NCBI GenBank assembly: GCA_013365325.1
Contig: JABVXV010000087.1
Span: 86,653-150,652, forward strand
Direction: 5' to 3'
Source: Dipetalonema caudispina
Lineage: Eukaryota > Nematoda > Chromadorea > Rhabditida > Onchocercidae
Length of the DNA: 64,000 bases
Position 1 is the stretch's first letter. Every line of letters starts with the position of its first letter. Position numbers and translations under genes: made by a program. Positions 1 through 12,400 of the stretch are shown piece by piece. The notes beneath the pieces were generated by a model, which was not told where the DNA came from, ran no database searches, and worked only from the letters and a program-made list of their open reading frames with translations.

Positions 1-970
1 ATAAAATAGAAATGTTTAAAGAAGTAATCCGAATTAGAAGAGAATGAAATGATGAAATAGAAAAAAATATTTTAAAGATGATAATTTTCATCCATTTTAA
101 CTGTCAACAAATTTATTTTCCGCCAGAAAATGAAAAGTGAGGAAAGTGCTTAGAAGAAAATGATTTTTCGTTGTTTTTTTTTTTCCAAATTTTTGAGAAG
201 TTTCTCGGATTCATCCACATATGAAATTCATATTAAATTCCATCGATTCAGTTTGACCATTTTTGCTATCACTGAAGTTTTTGTGCGGTAAATTTCTTGA
301 TTTCCATCCACTTTGTCATTAATCTTCTTTTTCTTTTGGTTAATGATAATATCAAGCATAACAGCAGTTTTTCTGATTTGTCTATCATCAATGATTAATT
401 CACGGTATCTCCTGCCTATTGGAATTAATAAATTTATAATCTTAATGTTATTATTCTACAGAGATTCATGCATAGATTTACGATCAATAATGCTTAGTGT
501 TTTAGAATGAAAGAGAATTAACTTCCATTCCATCTTCTGAAACGTATCAAATTCCGTAGTTTACAAAGATGAACTACTCTTTCATTCATTCGTTTTCATT
601 CTTTCTTATGACAGTATCAGATGTTTATCTGAAGAGGAGAAGAGACGGGCAGGTTGCTTAAAACCTAATTACGTAAGAAGCATACTGATAACAAGAATAA
701 CATTGCGTTTCTGACAGGTGCTTCAATATAAATGAAAACTCAAAAATCGCACAGCTGTTTGAAAGGATAAGAAAGCAGCTGATAGCTTAGAGGCTATACC
801 TCTGCTTATCATTTCAATCACATATATTGGCCAATGTTGCGTGATGAACATCTGTAGAGCAAAGTACAATGATAATGATATGCTATATTGTTGACATTAA
901 CTGATAATTGCTTACTGAAAGATATAATGAACTTTTTATTAGAGATGAAAAACTTTGGAAAATTTTACAG
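1..970. other. 5' flank or intron of the nhl-1-like gene; no exon recognised
   Basis: The first recognisable exon of the plus-strand NHL gene starts at 971 in the middle of a codon (one base completes it), so the transcript must begin earlier, probably left of the window. I see only AT-rich sequence here with short open frames that lack protein-like composition. The RING exon expected for an NHL-1-type protein is not visible in this stretch. Intron is the simplest reading. Confidence 0.5.
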
Positions 971-3900
971 GTATAATCTGGAACGATGTAAAATTTGTGA
1001 GGAAAAAGCTGTATTGGACATTTGCGCTCACTGTGAAAAGCGAGCTTGCAGCGATTGTCGTGCAACACATTTGGAAATGTTGAAGCGTGATCTAACAAGA
1101 ATGCTCAATCAAGTTTGATCTCACCTACTTATTTCAATAATGAGATTAACTTAATTTGTATCCTATACAGAAATACATCATGGCATCTCATATTGGCTTT
1201 GAGATTACAGTTAAATGAAAATTAATTAACAAAATACCATTAGATTAAATAAGTTAGCGTTGTTATTTATGATTGCCCTGAAGACAGTAAATGTAAGCCT
1301 AACGGTACAATGGCCCAGCATCATTAATTGATTGCGAGAGATCAGCAGTGAGCAGCACTAAAAAAGGGGCCAAGAATTTGATCCTCTGAAATTATTTCGA
1401 ATATGTGAGAAAAATTACGAAACTCATAATTATGAGTAATTGCTTCTTTTAATTTTTTGAAACCAATCTCTGCTGAACATTTTTTAAGCCTTTAGATCTT
1501 TCAAACTTTAAAAATTTGGAATCGAAATTTTTGAAAAGGACAAAAAACTGTACCATATTGCAGGTTAAACGCTTATCAAATCGAATCACAGAAGCGTCTG
1601 ATGGTTTAAGTAAAGGAGCCGAGCTGTTATCACTGAATTGTGAAACTGCTAAAGATGAGGTACCACATCTTGCTATCATTTCAACAAATTTCTGTTTTCT
1701 GAATTGAATTGAACCAACTTTTGGAACTGATCGAAAGTCTATGGTACCATTACTTGATATTAATTCATCATAACTTTTTTAAAACTTCATTTATAGGTCA
1801 AAGAATATTTCCGTCGTTATTATCGGGAATTAAAAAAACGCGAAGAAATGTTTATCGAAGAAATCGAAACGTTTAATGCTACCGAAACTCGACTAATGCG
1901 TAATTTACGTGATATACTTGAAATCGAAAGTTCGAATATGAGCGAAGGTTTAAAAATTTTATCGTAAATTTCTATTACCAGCTTCATCATTTGATTTGTT
2001 GCTAACACAAAATTTGGGTAATGTTAAAATGATGATATATAACTCTTTTCTCACTGAACACTTCCTCTTCTAAAACGAAATTTCAATCAAAATTCAAAAG
2101 AAAAATCAGTGTCAACGTATGAAGCATACAGCATATTTTTCTGGCTATTATTATTATTATTATTATTATTATCCAAACTTTTTACCTGAGGAATCGTAGG
2201 TGTGATATTAATATTTAGATTGCAAAACTTGGACCTGAAATAAATATCTATCAAAGAAAAAAAAATTTACAATTTTGTAAATTAAGGGAAATTTCTAGCA
2301 GAAAGTCAATATTTCTCATTTATTGATTTAAAAAAAAAGAAAAAATCATTATTATAGGCTGTGCATATTTGGAAGCAGCATTAAAAGGTGAACGAGAAGT
2401 GCAAGATTCTGAATTGGTGAAATTGAAGAATGTTTTCTCGGATGGATTGGAATATTTGAGGAATTTTCAAGTAAACTAACTCTGCTTACCTTAGTATTTT
2501 TGAATTCTTTTATTCTTAATTTGTATTACAATATCCAAAAATATTATCTGTTAACGAAATGGATGATATTTTGTCACTAGCATGCTAAAAGAATTGGATA
2601 GCGTAAAGAATTAAAAATTATCCAATTTTTTTGTTCATAGAATTTGAAATCATTCTATCATTTTGTTCATGGGATATGCTTTCTTCTATCTTTGCTCTAT
2701 CCTAAAAGTTTTTAGTGAAGGAAAGAAAGATTCTTCTAGCGATTTGAAATGTACGTTCATGTTCATGTAGAACGTATCATTGACCAACTGATAATCCATA
2801 TTATTGAAGTAGGTTAAAGCGATATGGATAAGAAAGATACCCTTTAACCTTCTAACAGTGATGATATCATCATAAGAATGAAAATGATTTGAAATGAAAT
2901 CATTCTCAGTTCAGTTTTACAATGCCACTCTCATTTAACTAAATTTCTATTGCATGTTTTGGTAAAAAAAAATAATAATAATTAGAAGTTTGAATATATT
3001 TACATTTGAAATATTTTTATTTAAGAGTAACTTTGAGAAGTCTTTTGGTATCACTTATTTATGATCGGTCTTTTCATTTCCTACTAACTGATCAATTTTT
3101 TGTAGTTTTTTTTCGAAAAAAAAAATCAAGTCTCAAATTTCAGCCTGATGCCGACGAACTTTTCTCGAAAAAGTTACGCTTTTCTCCTGGTGATGATGCT
3201 TCAAAGTTACCGACAGCTATTGCCAATTTTGGCGAGCTTACTGTCATGTTACCGCAATTCGCTGGTCGCTATCTTCCGCTGGAACAATCTTATCTGCCAC
3301 GTCCAATGAAAATTGGTTACGAATCGGACAGCTATAAGTATGCCAGTAAACGGATGGTTGATTTGGAAGAAGGAGGTGGACGTCCCCAAAACGACTTTCG
3401 CGGTATGGCGGGTCGTTACGGCATGCGTGTTAACGCTGGTGAAGAGGATATAATGTCCATTCGATATCGTCGTCGGCAACAAATGGAAGAAGAAGCCTGG
3501 AATCGACTAAGAACGGAAAAATTTGATAATTCTGGCCAATTACCAGGTGGTGGTAATAATACTGGCACCTTCGGAAGTGGCACTTCTTATAAACCTGGAA
3601 ATAGTCCATGGAGCCGCACCGTGGTTGGAAATGGTGTCAATTCATCTATTACTGCTACGAATGCTATTACGAAAAATGACTTAACAACCGGAACTACAAA
3701 AGTTGTTCCTGAAGGCTTGTCAACTACCGTTGTTAGCAATAGATCGAGACAAAATAGTGTTACCTCAGATGGCAACAATTCAGTTAACAAATCTGTTGTT
3801 GTTCCCAAAGGTGTGGTATTAAATGAAGGTCAACCTACAAGCGAATCAGCGATTACCCTAGCTAAGAATCAATCAACAACCGAAATTAGACAACCAGATA

Positions 3901-6900
3901 ATAACCAAGCAAGCAAAGTTTTGTTGCAAAATTCAAGAAATACAGCAAATCCATCAGAGCAATCATTAGAAGCATCTACTGGCAATACAGCAGTAACATC
4001 ATCACAGCAGTGTCATGAATCTGTCAATCGTAGTCATATACTATTACCTTTGCCAACAAATAATCATCAAAATGAAAGCATCGATAACGCTGCTAGTATC
4101 ACCGCAAAACCTTCGACAGTATTGAAATTTACAAAGAAACCGCCACTGCCACGACAAATATCAAGTGATGATACAAGTTTGAATGAAAAAATTGAAAACA
4201 TTCGTACAGCTCATGAAATGCGTCGTGCTAGCCGAATTCAGAATGTATCGCCGAAGCAATTGATGCCTTTAAACGGCACTGCTCACAACAACGCTAATAG
4301 CAGCAGTCAAGATGCTGATACAAGTGATGAAAGTGAATGTGAGAATGAACCAATTCAGCAAAAACAGACGAACAATCGTTTTCGTATCATTTGTCGTAGT
4401 GCTTCTGATTCCAAGAAACCGATTGTCCACCAACGTTCTTCCGATCCAATTCCTCTCTCATCAGCAACTCAGGAAACACTTCTATCGACTGAAAGTGTTG
4501 AAGGATCATCATTACCGATTCCGGTTACGCATTATCCAGGTGAGCAATTGCCATCCTGGTTATTGAGACGTCGGCAACGTTATCAACGCTCCAAGACAAA
4601 TCCTGATCTGATTTCCGTACTGGTTGCTTTGAATGGTCAACAGAGTAATCTGGCAAGCCTAACATTTCCCTCTGCTGATGGTAATAGTAACAATATTAGT
4701 TCCAATACTTCTAGCCAGATACCATCCTCAAACAGTCGAGTCCAACAACTTCTTTTGGAACGTTCCAGCCGTCTAGCTGGTAGCGGTCTATTGATGCGTC
4801 AAGATAGCGATACCAGTGATATAGCGGCGATAGCTGCTTCTTCCTTATCAAATCAGGATCGTCGATTACGATACCGTAAACGGTCCAGTATTGCTTTGGA
4901 TGCCGAAAGCTCCTTTGATGGTCGTTTATTCCAATCTCCACGTTTCATTTGTACTGTTGATTACCTAGCAAAAGCAAAACCAAAACTAGTATTTGGCAAA
5001 AAAGGTTCCAAAGAAGGAGAACTTAATTGGCCTCGTGGTCTTGCTGTCCTTGGCAGTAACGAATTTGCGGTATGCGACAGTAGCAATCATCGTATCTGCA
5101 TATTTAATACAGGTGGACGTTTGTTAAGGATGTTCGGGAAATACGGCACCGGTGATGCACAATTAGACAGTGCTGCTGGAGTGTGCTATAGTCGATACAA
5201 ACATCTAATTGTTTCCGATCGTTATAATCATCGAATCATGATTTTTAATCAAGACGGACATTGTGTGAAAAAATTTGGTGGACATGGTCCATCCAGCGGT
5301 CGTTTCAACAACCCATGGGGTGTAGCCGTGGATGAAATGGGAATGATCTACGTTGTGGATAAGGTACGTAGGTACCCGAAAGCAAACAAAAACAAAATAG
5401 CTTTACAATATATTAAGCTACAATATCTTACTCAGAGTTCCCAGGATCGTCCGGATGCAGTACACCGCTGATGTTGGTTGAATATGTTTCGCACTGTTCC
5501 ATTCGACTACATATCTGTATGACGGATGCATCTGACGCTATTTTTCCGTTTCGGAAACTGCTGTCAGTTGCGCCTTTCTTGAGATCTTATAGGATCAAAA
5601 AGATATTTGTGCAATTGCATAAAAGCGTTGGCGCAAATATTTTTGGTAAAAATACATGCTGCTTGGCCATTCTATGGAACCGGACTGATAAATGTCAGGT
5701 TTTTGTGCCAAGGCTATGTCGGAAGCTTTTGTTGATGAAAGAAAAGCAGCGGTCAACCACTTGCGTCGACATAATACTAATGATGTGCTGCACTAAAATG
5801 GGCGATCCTGCGAATCACGAAATTATGACTAAGTATTAGGCTAAGTTTTTATTAGTCCTAACGTCAGGAAGTTATTACTGTTTAATTGATGAATGAGCGT
5901 TGAATCCGATCTGAAAAGGATGATTTCTTGGTATTTTTCTAGAATCTAAGATTATTGAGTCTAGAACAGTATTTCAGAATATTTTGAAATTGTAATAGAA
6001 AGATGATTCTAAGCTGCTAAGAGCAGTAAAAAAAAGTGATTCTAAGGTTGAAAGAAGAATTTCAAATTTAAACTGGTAACATCAACAAAGTGCAATTGAC
6101 GAGGAAAAAGCAATTCAGGACAATCATCGTGTCCAAATGTTCGATAACAAGGGACAATTTGCTGGCAAATTTGGTACAATGGGCCCAGGAATTGGCCAAT
6201 TACATCATCCACAATTCATCGCGGTTCATAAGCGTACCCAAAATATTTATGTAACAGACAGCTCGAATCATCGAGTTTGCGTCTTTGATCACAGTGGCAA
6301 TCCAATCTTTCAATTTGGTTCCGAAGGATTCCAGAACGGTCAGATGAAATTCCCACGTGGAATCGCCGTTGATGACCAGGTTTTGTACCCAGAACCTCTC
6401 ACACTACCTCCATATATTTCGGAAACCTCCTTCGTCCCTCAACCTCATAATTTTATTCTCATCCTTTTAAAAACAAAAAAGAGCAGAGTATGTCCGCATA
6501 TTTGGAAGTTTATGAATTGCTGTTTGTAAAGGAATATTAAAATATTTTGTCATCATACCGTTTGAAGTTGAAGTTTAAGTTTAGAATTCTCCACTAGTTC
6601 CATCTGTCTACTTATTCGGTTTACTTTGGTGGAAATGTGTTGTTCGGATATTACTACTTTTGTACCATCCCTTCCTTATTAATATTGTTTTTGCAATTTG
6701 AGACTATCTATCGATCATGCAGTCTTTTTCCCTCATCCCTTGAACCTTTCACCTTTTTGAGCTTGAATAAGTAGACTATGGAAAGTTAAATTTCTAAGAG
6801 TGTAAAATCAATGAAATAAATTGATAAATGAAATTTGAAAAAGAATTTTTTTTCAGGGTTTCATCATCGTAGCTGACAGTGGTAATAATCGTGTGCAAAT

Positions 6901-7045
6901 TTTCTATCCAAATGGTCGTTATATGCATAGTTTTGGTACATGGGGTAATGCACCAGGACAACTTAAGGGTGTTGAAGCGGTTGCACTCATTGATACTACA
7001 ATTGTTGTTTCCGATCGTGAAAATCATCGTATACAATTGTTCTAG
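971..7045 (+). CDS. nhl-1: B-box/coiled-coil/NHL protein, NHL-1-like (5' partial)
   Basis: Exons 971-1112, 1564-1659, 1797-1947, 2358-2470, 3144-5363, 6119-6379 and 6857-7045 join in phase to about 1056 residues ending in TAG. Exon 1 carries a B-box (CKICEEKAVLDICAHC, then CSDC and H). Exons 2-4 are charged and helical, fitting the coiled coil of TRIM/RBCC proteins. The 2,220-nt exon 5 encodes a long Ser/Asn/Thr-rich linker and the first NHL repeats; six repeats follow in total (examples: NHRICIFN, NHRIMIFN, NHRVQMFD, NHRVCVFD, NNRVQIFY, NHRIQLF), enough for one propeller. The family acts as ubiquitin ligases and/or RNA-binding regulators. The order B-box, coiled coil, long linker, NHL fits nematode NHL-1, an E3 candidate, but the RING exon is outside the window. 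The ATG at 3006 belongs to intron read-through and is not a start. Orthology is my inference; the family call is firm. Confidence 0.85.
2146..2172. repeat. (TTA)9 microsatellite
   Basis: Nine perfect TAT/TTA triplets in an intron of the NHL-1-like gene, between its third and fourth visible exons. Nothing suggests a function; its length is likely to vary between isolates. Confidence 0.9.
5364..6118 (+). other. Intron of nhl-1-like gene containing a GC-richer open stretch
   Basis: This 755-nt intron separates NHL repeat 3 from repeat 4. It starts at GTACGT after 5363 and ends at TTCAG before 6119. Positions about 5440-5830 are around 43% GC, well above the flanking introns, and stay open for 122 codons on the plus strand (5471-5839). 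None of the six reading frames gave a family I recognise. It could be an old insertion, a retained exon or chance. Confidence 0.45.
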
Positions 7046-7215
7046 TCACTTTTCTTTGTTTTCTCTTTCTTTTTTCCTTTTTTTTCTTGATTTTCAAACT
7101 TTCCACAACGTCATTTAATAATAAGTGCTGAGTTATTTCAATTACTGTTGATTAATTAATTGATGGGGATAATTCGCTGATTGATTAATTAATAGGTATA
7201 CCAACAGTCTGTTCA

Positions 7216-7221
7216 AATAAA
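7216..7221 (+). terminator. Candidate poly(A) signal of the nhl-1-like gene
   Basis: AATAAA lies about 170 nt downstream of the TAG at 7045 on the same strand. It is the first canonical hexamer I found after the stop codon. The cleavage site was not determined. Confidence 0.5.
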
Positions 7222-9482
7222 TGAGAAAATTGCACTGATAATATCACACGACAAATTCAAAATTGATAGTATCTTGGATTGCAGAGAATAATTTTGTATC
7301 AACCTAAGACAGTTTGTAAGGATAAACTATAGGTTGAGATTGTAAATGATTAAACTTTCTGCAGTATTTTTAGCAGAAAAATTGATAAAATGTTTCCACC
7401 AAGTTATCTGGCCTAATTCTAAAAAAATTGCTATAAAATGGAATGAAGTTTACTTATCTAAGCTTTGTAGCAGAACCTGCATATCATTTCCTGTCTACAA
7501 GGATTCTGTCGGAGAAAATATCATGAAAACTAATGAGACTACTTGAGGAATATCTGAATATGTAATGATTAATGTTATGTGAGTACGAACTGTTTATTCA
7601 GTATTTTCAAATTTCTGATCTACTAATTCATAAAATTAATAAATTCGAAATATTTAAATCATTTTATTATACAACTAAATCATACTTAAAAATTGTTTTT
7701 CATATGCGAAACTACAGAAGTCCTATTTATATAACATAACACAATTAAGCGAAACCAAAGAAATATGTTTTACTAAAAATCAATGAGTAAAGTAAAATAC
7801 ATCCTTGTTAATGAAATAAGTCTAATCCAGTCTAATAGAAGAATAGCTTGCGGAAATCCAGAAATCATATTTTTCTTTTCCTGAAACAATTACCCAAACA
7901 AAGGAAATTGATAGTAATATTCTATCTAGAAGGTCAAGTAGCCACGATACCCACATCTATGGTCAAGTGTTACTATTGGAAACCATATGATATCAAATAT
8001 TTTCTGGAAAATATAAAAGAAATTAAGTTTGAGCAGTTCAAAATAACTGAAAAAAATTTGAATTCTTCAGCAGAAAGATTATGAGTAAATATTACTTTAG
8101 AGGTAATATAATGCTTTATCTATGAAGCATTTTAAAATAAAAAGGTTTTTTAAAAGGAAAAAAAAATAGAAAATTTTTGGTAAGAAAAAAGGCGTACACG
8201 TTAGTCTAAGTTTTTTTAAGTAATACCAAATTATTTTATGAAGAAAATCTAGCAAATTATTCCATAAAGTTACATCTTTGACTAATTGACTGAAATACCA
8301 TTTTAAAAGAATACATAATGGTTTCAGAAGGAAGAGTTTTTGATGAAATAGATTTCCTAATTCGTCGTATGAAACAGATCGTTGTATGAATCATAGTAGT
8401 GTCTTAGTCTCTATCCTGGTTGATGAAGGCCTTTTAAGGTAAAAGATCGAGAATTGGAATTATCTGAAAAAGAGACCCTGCAACACTGAAAGATCTCTGA
8501 TATTTATTTTATAAACAACTATTAACCATCAACGGAAATCTGAATCAGTTAGATAGTCAGTGATAAGACAAATTAGATTAGATTTTTCCTTGTTTACCTT
8601 TCTCTTTTCTCTTTATCTAACAATTATAAAATTTATCTACCAAATAAATACATCGATCGAGCTATTATCTAAGTCAGAAACGCTTTCCTTCAACCTGTAA
8701 CTCATTTTTTTATTTGCATAGCAAAGTTTGGACAGCATACTTATCGACCACAATTCATATCTTTTAAATTATTTTGGAACAAGAAATTAATAAAACAATT
8801 TATCGTACGATCATTAAGTAAATTGACCAAAAAGGGGGAAACGATACAAAGGCTCAAAATGCGCACAGTTGAAATAAATTACCTTTCATTGGTAAATAAT
8901 AGCTAAACAATACTATGAGAGTTACATTATCCAATCCAATCAAACGAAAAATTAAAAGAGGGAATTATAATTTTTGCTTACATTTGAAATAGTTAATTTG
9001 ATTTAATTTTTAAAATGAACATTCAGAAACAGTAGCTACATATGAAAGGCCAATTGTGACAAGGGTCATCAGAATGTTTTAAAACCTGGCATCTGCGCAT
9101 TGCACAACTAGAAATATTGAAAAGTTATTAAATAATTGAACCTAAAGTACACCGGAGAACTTGTATCCAACTTACTAATATCAAAAATCTTTTTTTTTTT
9201 TTTTTTTTGAAAGATTTGAAAATCTTCAAATCTTTCAAAGTATGAAGAGAATAATGTCAGCTAGTTATCAAGTACAATAATTCAAATTTTGCTTTAGCAT
9301 TTTATAGAATGAATTTCTTTTCAATTAATGAATAAATTAAAGTGAAGACCTAAAATGTTGAAAATTTGAAAGGATGGAAATTTTCGAAGCTGCTTTCACT
9401 GAGAAGAATTATTGTTTTTTTTTTTTTTTTTTTTTTTATCATTGTTAATACTAGAAGGAGACAGTACTGAATACAACATTGT
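7222..9482. other. Convergent intergenic region between the NHL-1-like and ETS genes
   Basis: Both neighbours point into this 2.3-kb stretch, so it should hold their 3' untranslated regions and the gap between them. Open frames at 7346-7546 and 7848-8084 are short, very AT-rich and lack splice or family support. It contains long T tracts near 9190-9208 and 9415-9437, and a hairpin at 9206-9239. Confidence 0.5.
9206..9239. repeat. Perfect 15-bp inverted repeat with a 4-nt loop
   Basis: The arms TTTGAAAGATTTGAA and TTCAAATCTTTCAAA are exact reverse complements separated by AATC. A run of about 19 T directly abuts it on the plus strand, so a minus-strand transcript would carry the hairpin followed by a run of A. 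It lies about 245 nt past the stop of the ETS gene and is probably in its 3' UTR. Confidence 0.85.
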
Positions 9483-12400
9483 TCATTCCTGCGACATATT
9501 CGCGATACTTCTTTCCTCATTGAAATTTAAACAGGCACTTTCTGTCTTCAGTTGTCTTATACTACTGCTACAGTTACTGTTGCCATTTACAGTGATATGC
9601 TGTTGATCATCATAGAATTCTTCAAATGCCTTTAAAATTAAAATAGTTTCATGATTGATGCATAATTGGCTAACAATCATCTAAAATTATTTGTCAAAAG
9701 GTACTACTTATCTAATTTCTCTTGATTGTATCAGTTGAAATATCACAAAAAAATCAAATAAGCTTCAAGTATCATCTCCTCCTTTCCTTCCTTCATTTCT
9801 CTCCGAGAGAAAATGGTAAACTTATGTATAATATAGCTAGTATCGAATAGCTAAATAAATTGAAATTATAGAAATAAAAAGGAAATGAAGTTAAAATAGA
9901 ACGAAGAATATTATATACCTCTTTAGGTACATCCATAAACTGATAAACAAGTCGTTGGCCATCAACTTTTTGCAGTATTCCACGTTGATAGTAATATCTC
10001 AAAATTTAATAATTATTATATTTCTCATAATATTTTGACAAAAATAATAGATTAAAATCGATTATATTTTATTGTACCAATTTGACTGATAAAATTTCTG
10101 AAAAGCAATTATCCGTATTAGGAATGATTTCTTACAAGGTTATTAACATAGCTCTTTGAAATCCTTGAATTTCTAAAATCAACTAACTAATGTTTAATAG
10201 TGTTAATCTTTCTCAGGTATATATAGTAGAAAAGGATCCGATGGTTACCTGAGAGCTCGACCCATTGTTTCATAATTCATTCCCGGTTTATTCTTATGCA
10301 AACCCCAAAGGCGTGAAACAGCTTTCGAATCGACCAGTTTAAAAATTCCTTTGCTATGATCCAACCATTTGATATATTTAGGCGAATACTCCTTATTTTG
10401 CAACAAACGCAACAAAAATTCCCACAAATAATTTACTTGGCCTGAAAACGATAATTTTCAACAAAGCTTATATACATCTATTTGATTCACCGCTTTCGTT
10501 ACACTCTCATTTATACTACATGTGCTATATTGAGAGTCATTCACACGGTGTGTATCTCGATGCTGTAGAATATTGATAGTGGAATAAATAATGAAAGAAA
10601 ACCTTTTTTGACTAGAAAATGTGAAAGTTAAGAGAGTAAAACCTTCACGACTTTTGCGCCTTCCAGTACCAGAATGATGAGGCATTAATGATGTAGGTTC
10701 ACTATACCGACGACTCATAAACATTGGTGCTGGCTGTGACGGATACGGTGAACAGAAAAATGGACTGGGAATTGGTACAGTTGAGGGTGTACCTAAAATG
10801 CATCAACAATTAAATGATACAATGAACTTTTCCAAAATTTTTCGAAAAACTTCTCCAAGTAGTTTGTTCCACAAAAAAGCTAAATTATTTTTTTTTTTTT
10901 TTAATAGGAAAATGAATGTATCATTACCGATAATATAGCATACAAAATGAATAGTGGAAAGTGTGAACAGTACATGATGAGATGACAAAAATTTTGAACA
11001 TACTTATTATCATTTATCATTTTTAATGTGAAATAATTCTCAATGATACCAGGATGTGATGATGTTGTTCCATGCAAATTAGTACATAGTACATCTTGTA
11101 ATGCCGAATGATAAAGATGTGCTGATGGTTGAGGTGTTAATGTTGCAGCATTCAAAGTTGATCCACCTTTCATACAATCAGTAAAATCAGGTGGAATGAA
11201 ATCGGTATGAGACCAATTTGTAGCCGCTACCGCTGCTGTTGGATGATAAAAAAGTGCTGTTGATAACCATGGTGATAAAACTCGAGCATCTGTAATGAAA
11301 TATCTTTGAATTTTTTCTTTACAAAATTTGCAATCGAATGGAGGTGTTGGATAAATATTTTCGTGTAAGGTAATTCAGACCGAATTTTTTGAAATTTCAA
11401 AAAAGCAGAAGTTTATTTTTCATTTTTTTTTTTATCTATTCTACAAAATTTTGCTCATTTGTAGACTGTTGGAAAGATTAGGAAATGGCAGATAATGGCA
11501 AACTTGAAGAAACATTTGATGTAATTTGCATTCCGAACACTTCTAATCCCAAACACTCAATTATCTTCTAATCTACGTACAACAAATACATTGTCAACCA
11601 TTGAGAGTGTAAAATCACGAAAGGTAAACGAAACAATTAGTTGGACGACACATATTATAATTGATCCTTCTGTAAAACTTTTTGCTCTTAACCTTCGAAC
11701 CTTCGACTATATCATTACTCAGACTTAAAATTGAAAATATTACAGTGGAAATATGTTCGGAAATAAAACGTATCAACATGTGAAGTTGTTATAGTTACAG
11801 CATTCACAAATGCATTTGTAACTAGCTAGTCTAATCTAATTCTTCAATTTTAAAGCAAATATCATAAGCTCAATTTAAGCTTTAATCCTTTTCTTTTCCA
11901 TCTCTTTTCCTTCTCCATCAAGAAATGTTCAAATAATTCGGATTCTTGGTTACATATCTTAGGAAAATCTATAAGTTAATATTGAAAGGCAATGCTATCA
12001 AACTCTTCCTTTTTATTTTTTCACAAAAAAAAAAAAGGAAAATCTTTCCTTTGCATTTATAATAGGAAATAATAATTTTCAGTAGTGATATAATTAAAAA
12101 AGTAGACCCCATCAGAATTAAACTATAATTCCCCCTTATCGTTTTGTGTGAAAGTGGAGCAATATGTAGAAAAAACTCTCCATATCCATAAATTAGAAAT
12201 AAATCTTCCTTATTCGCCTTTTGATTTCCTTCTTGAAAATTCTTTCCCTAATGTCAATACCTTAATGATAAAAATAAATTATTAGTTTAAAAGAGGTTAG
12301 GAAAAAGGTTATTCAATTTATTTTATTTATTTTATGAGATATCGGCTAATTGATGAGATTGGTTCTTTTTTTTTGTCACTGATTTCTTTTGCTGGATATT

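Noticed and set aside
3006..3143. Apparent N-terminal extension of the 821-codon frame starting with ATG at 3006
   Set aside because: A CAAATTTCAG acceptor at 3143 joins in phase to the coiled-coil exon ending at 2470; the sequence before it is T-rich and intron-like.
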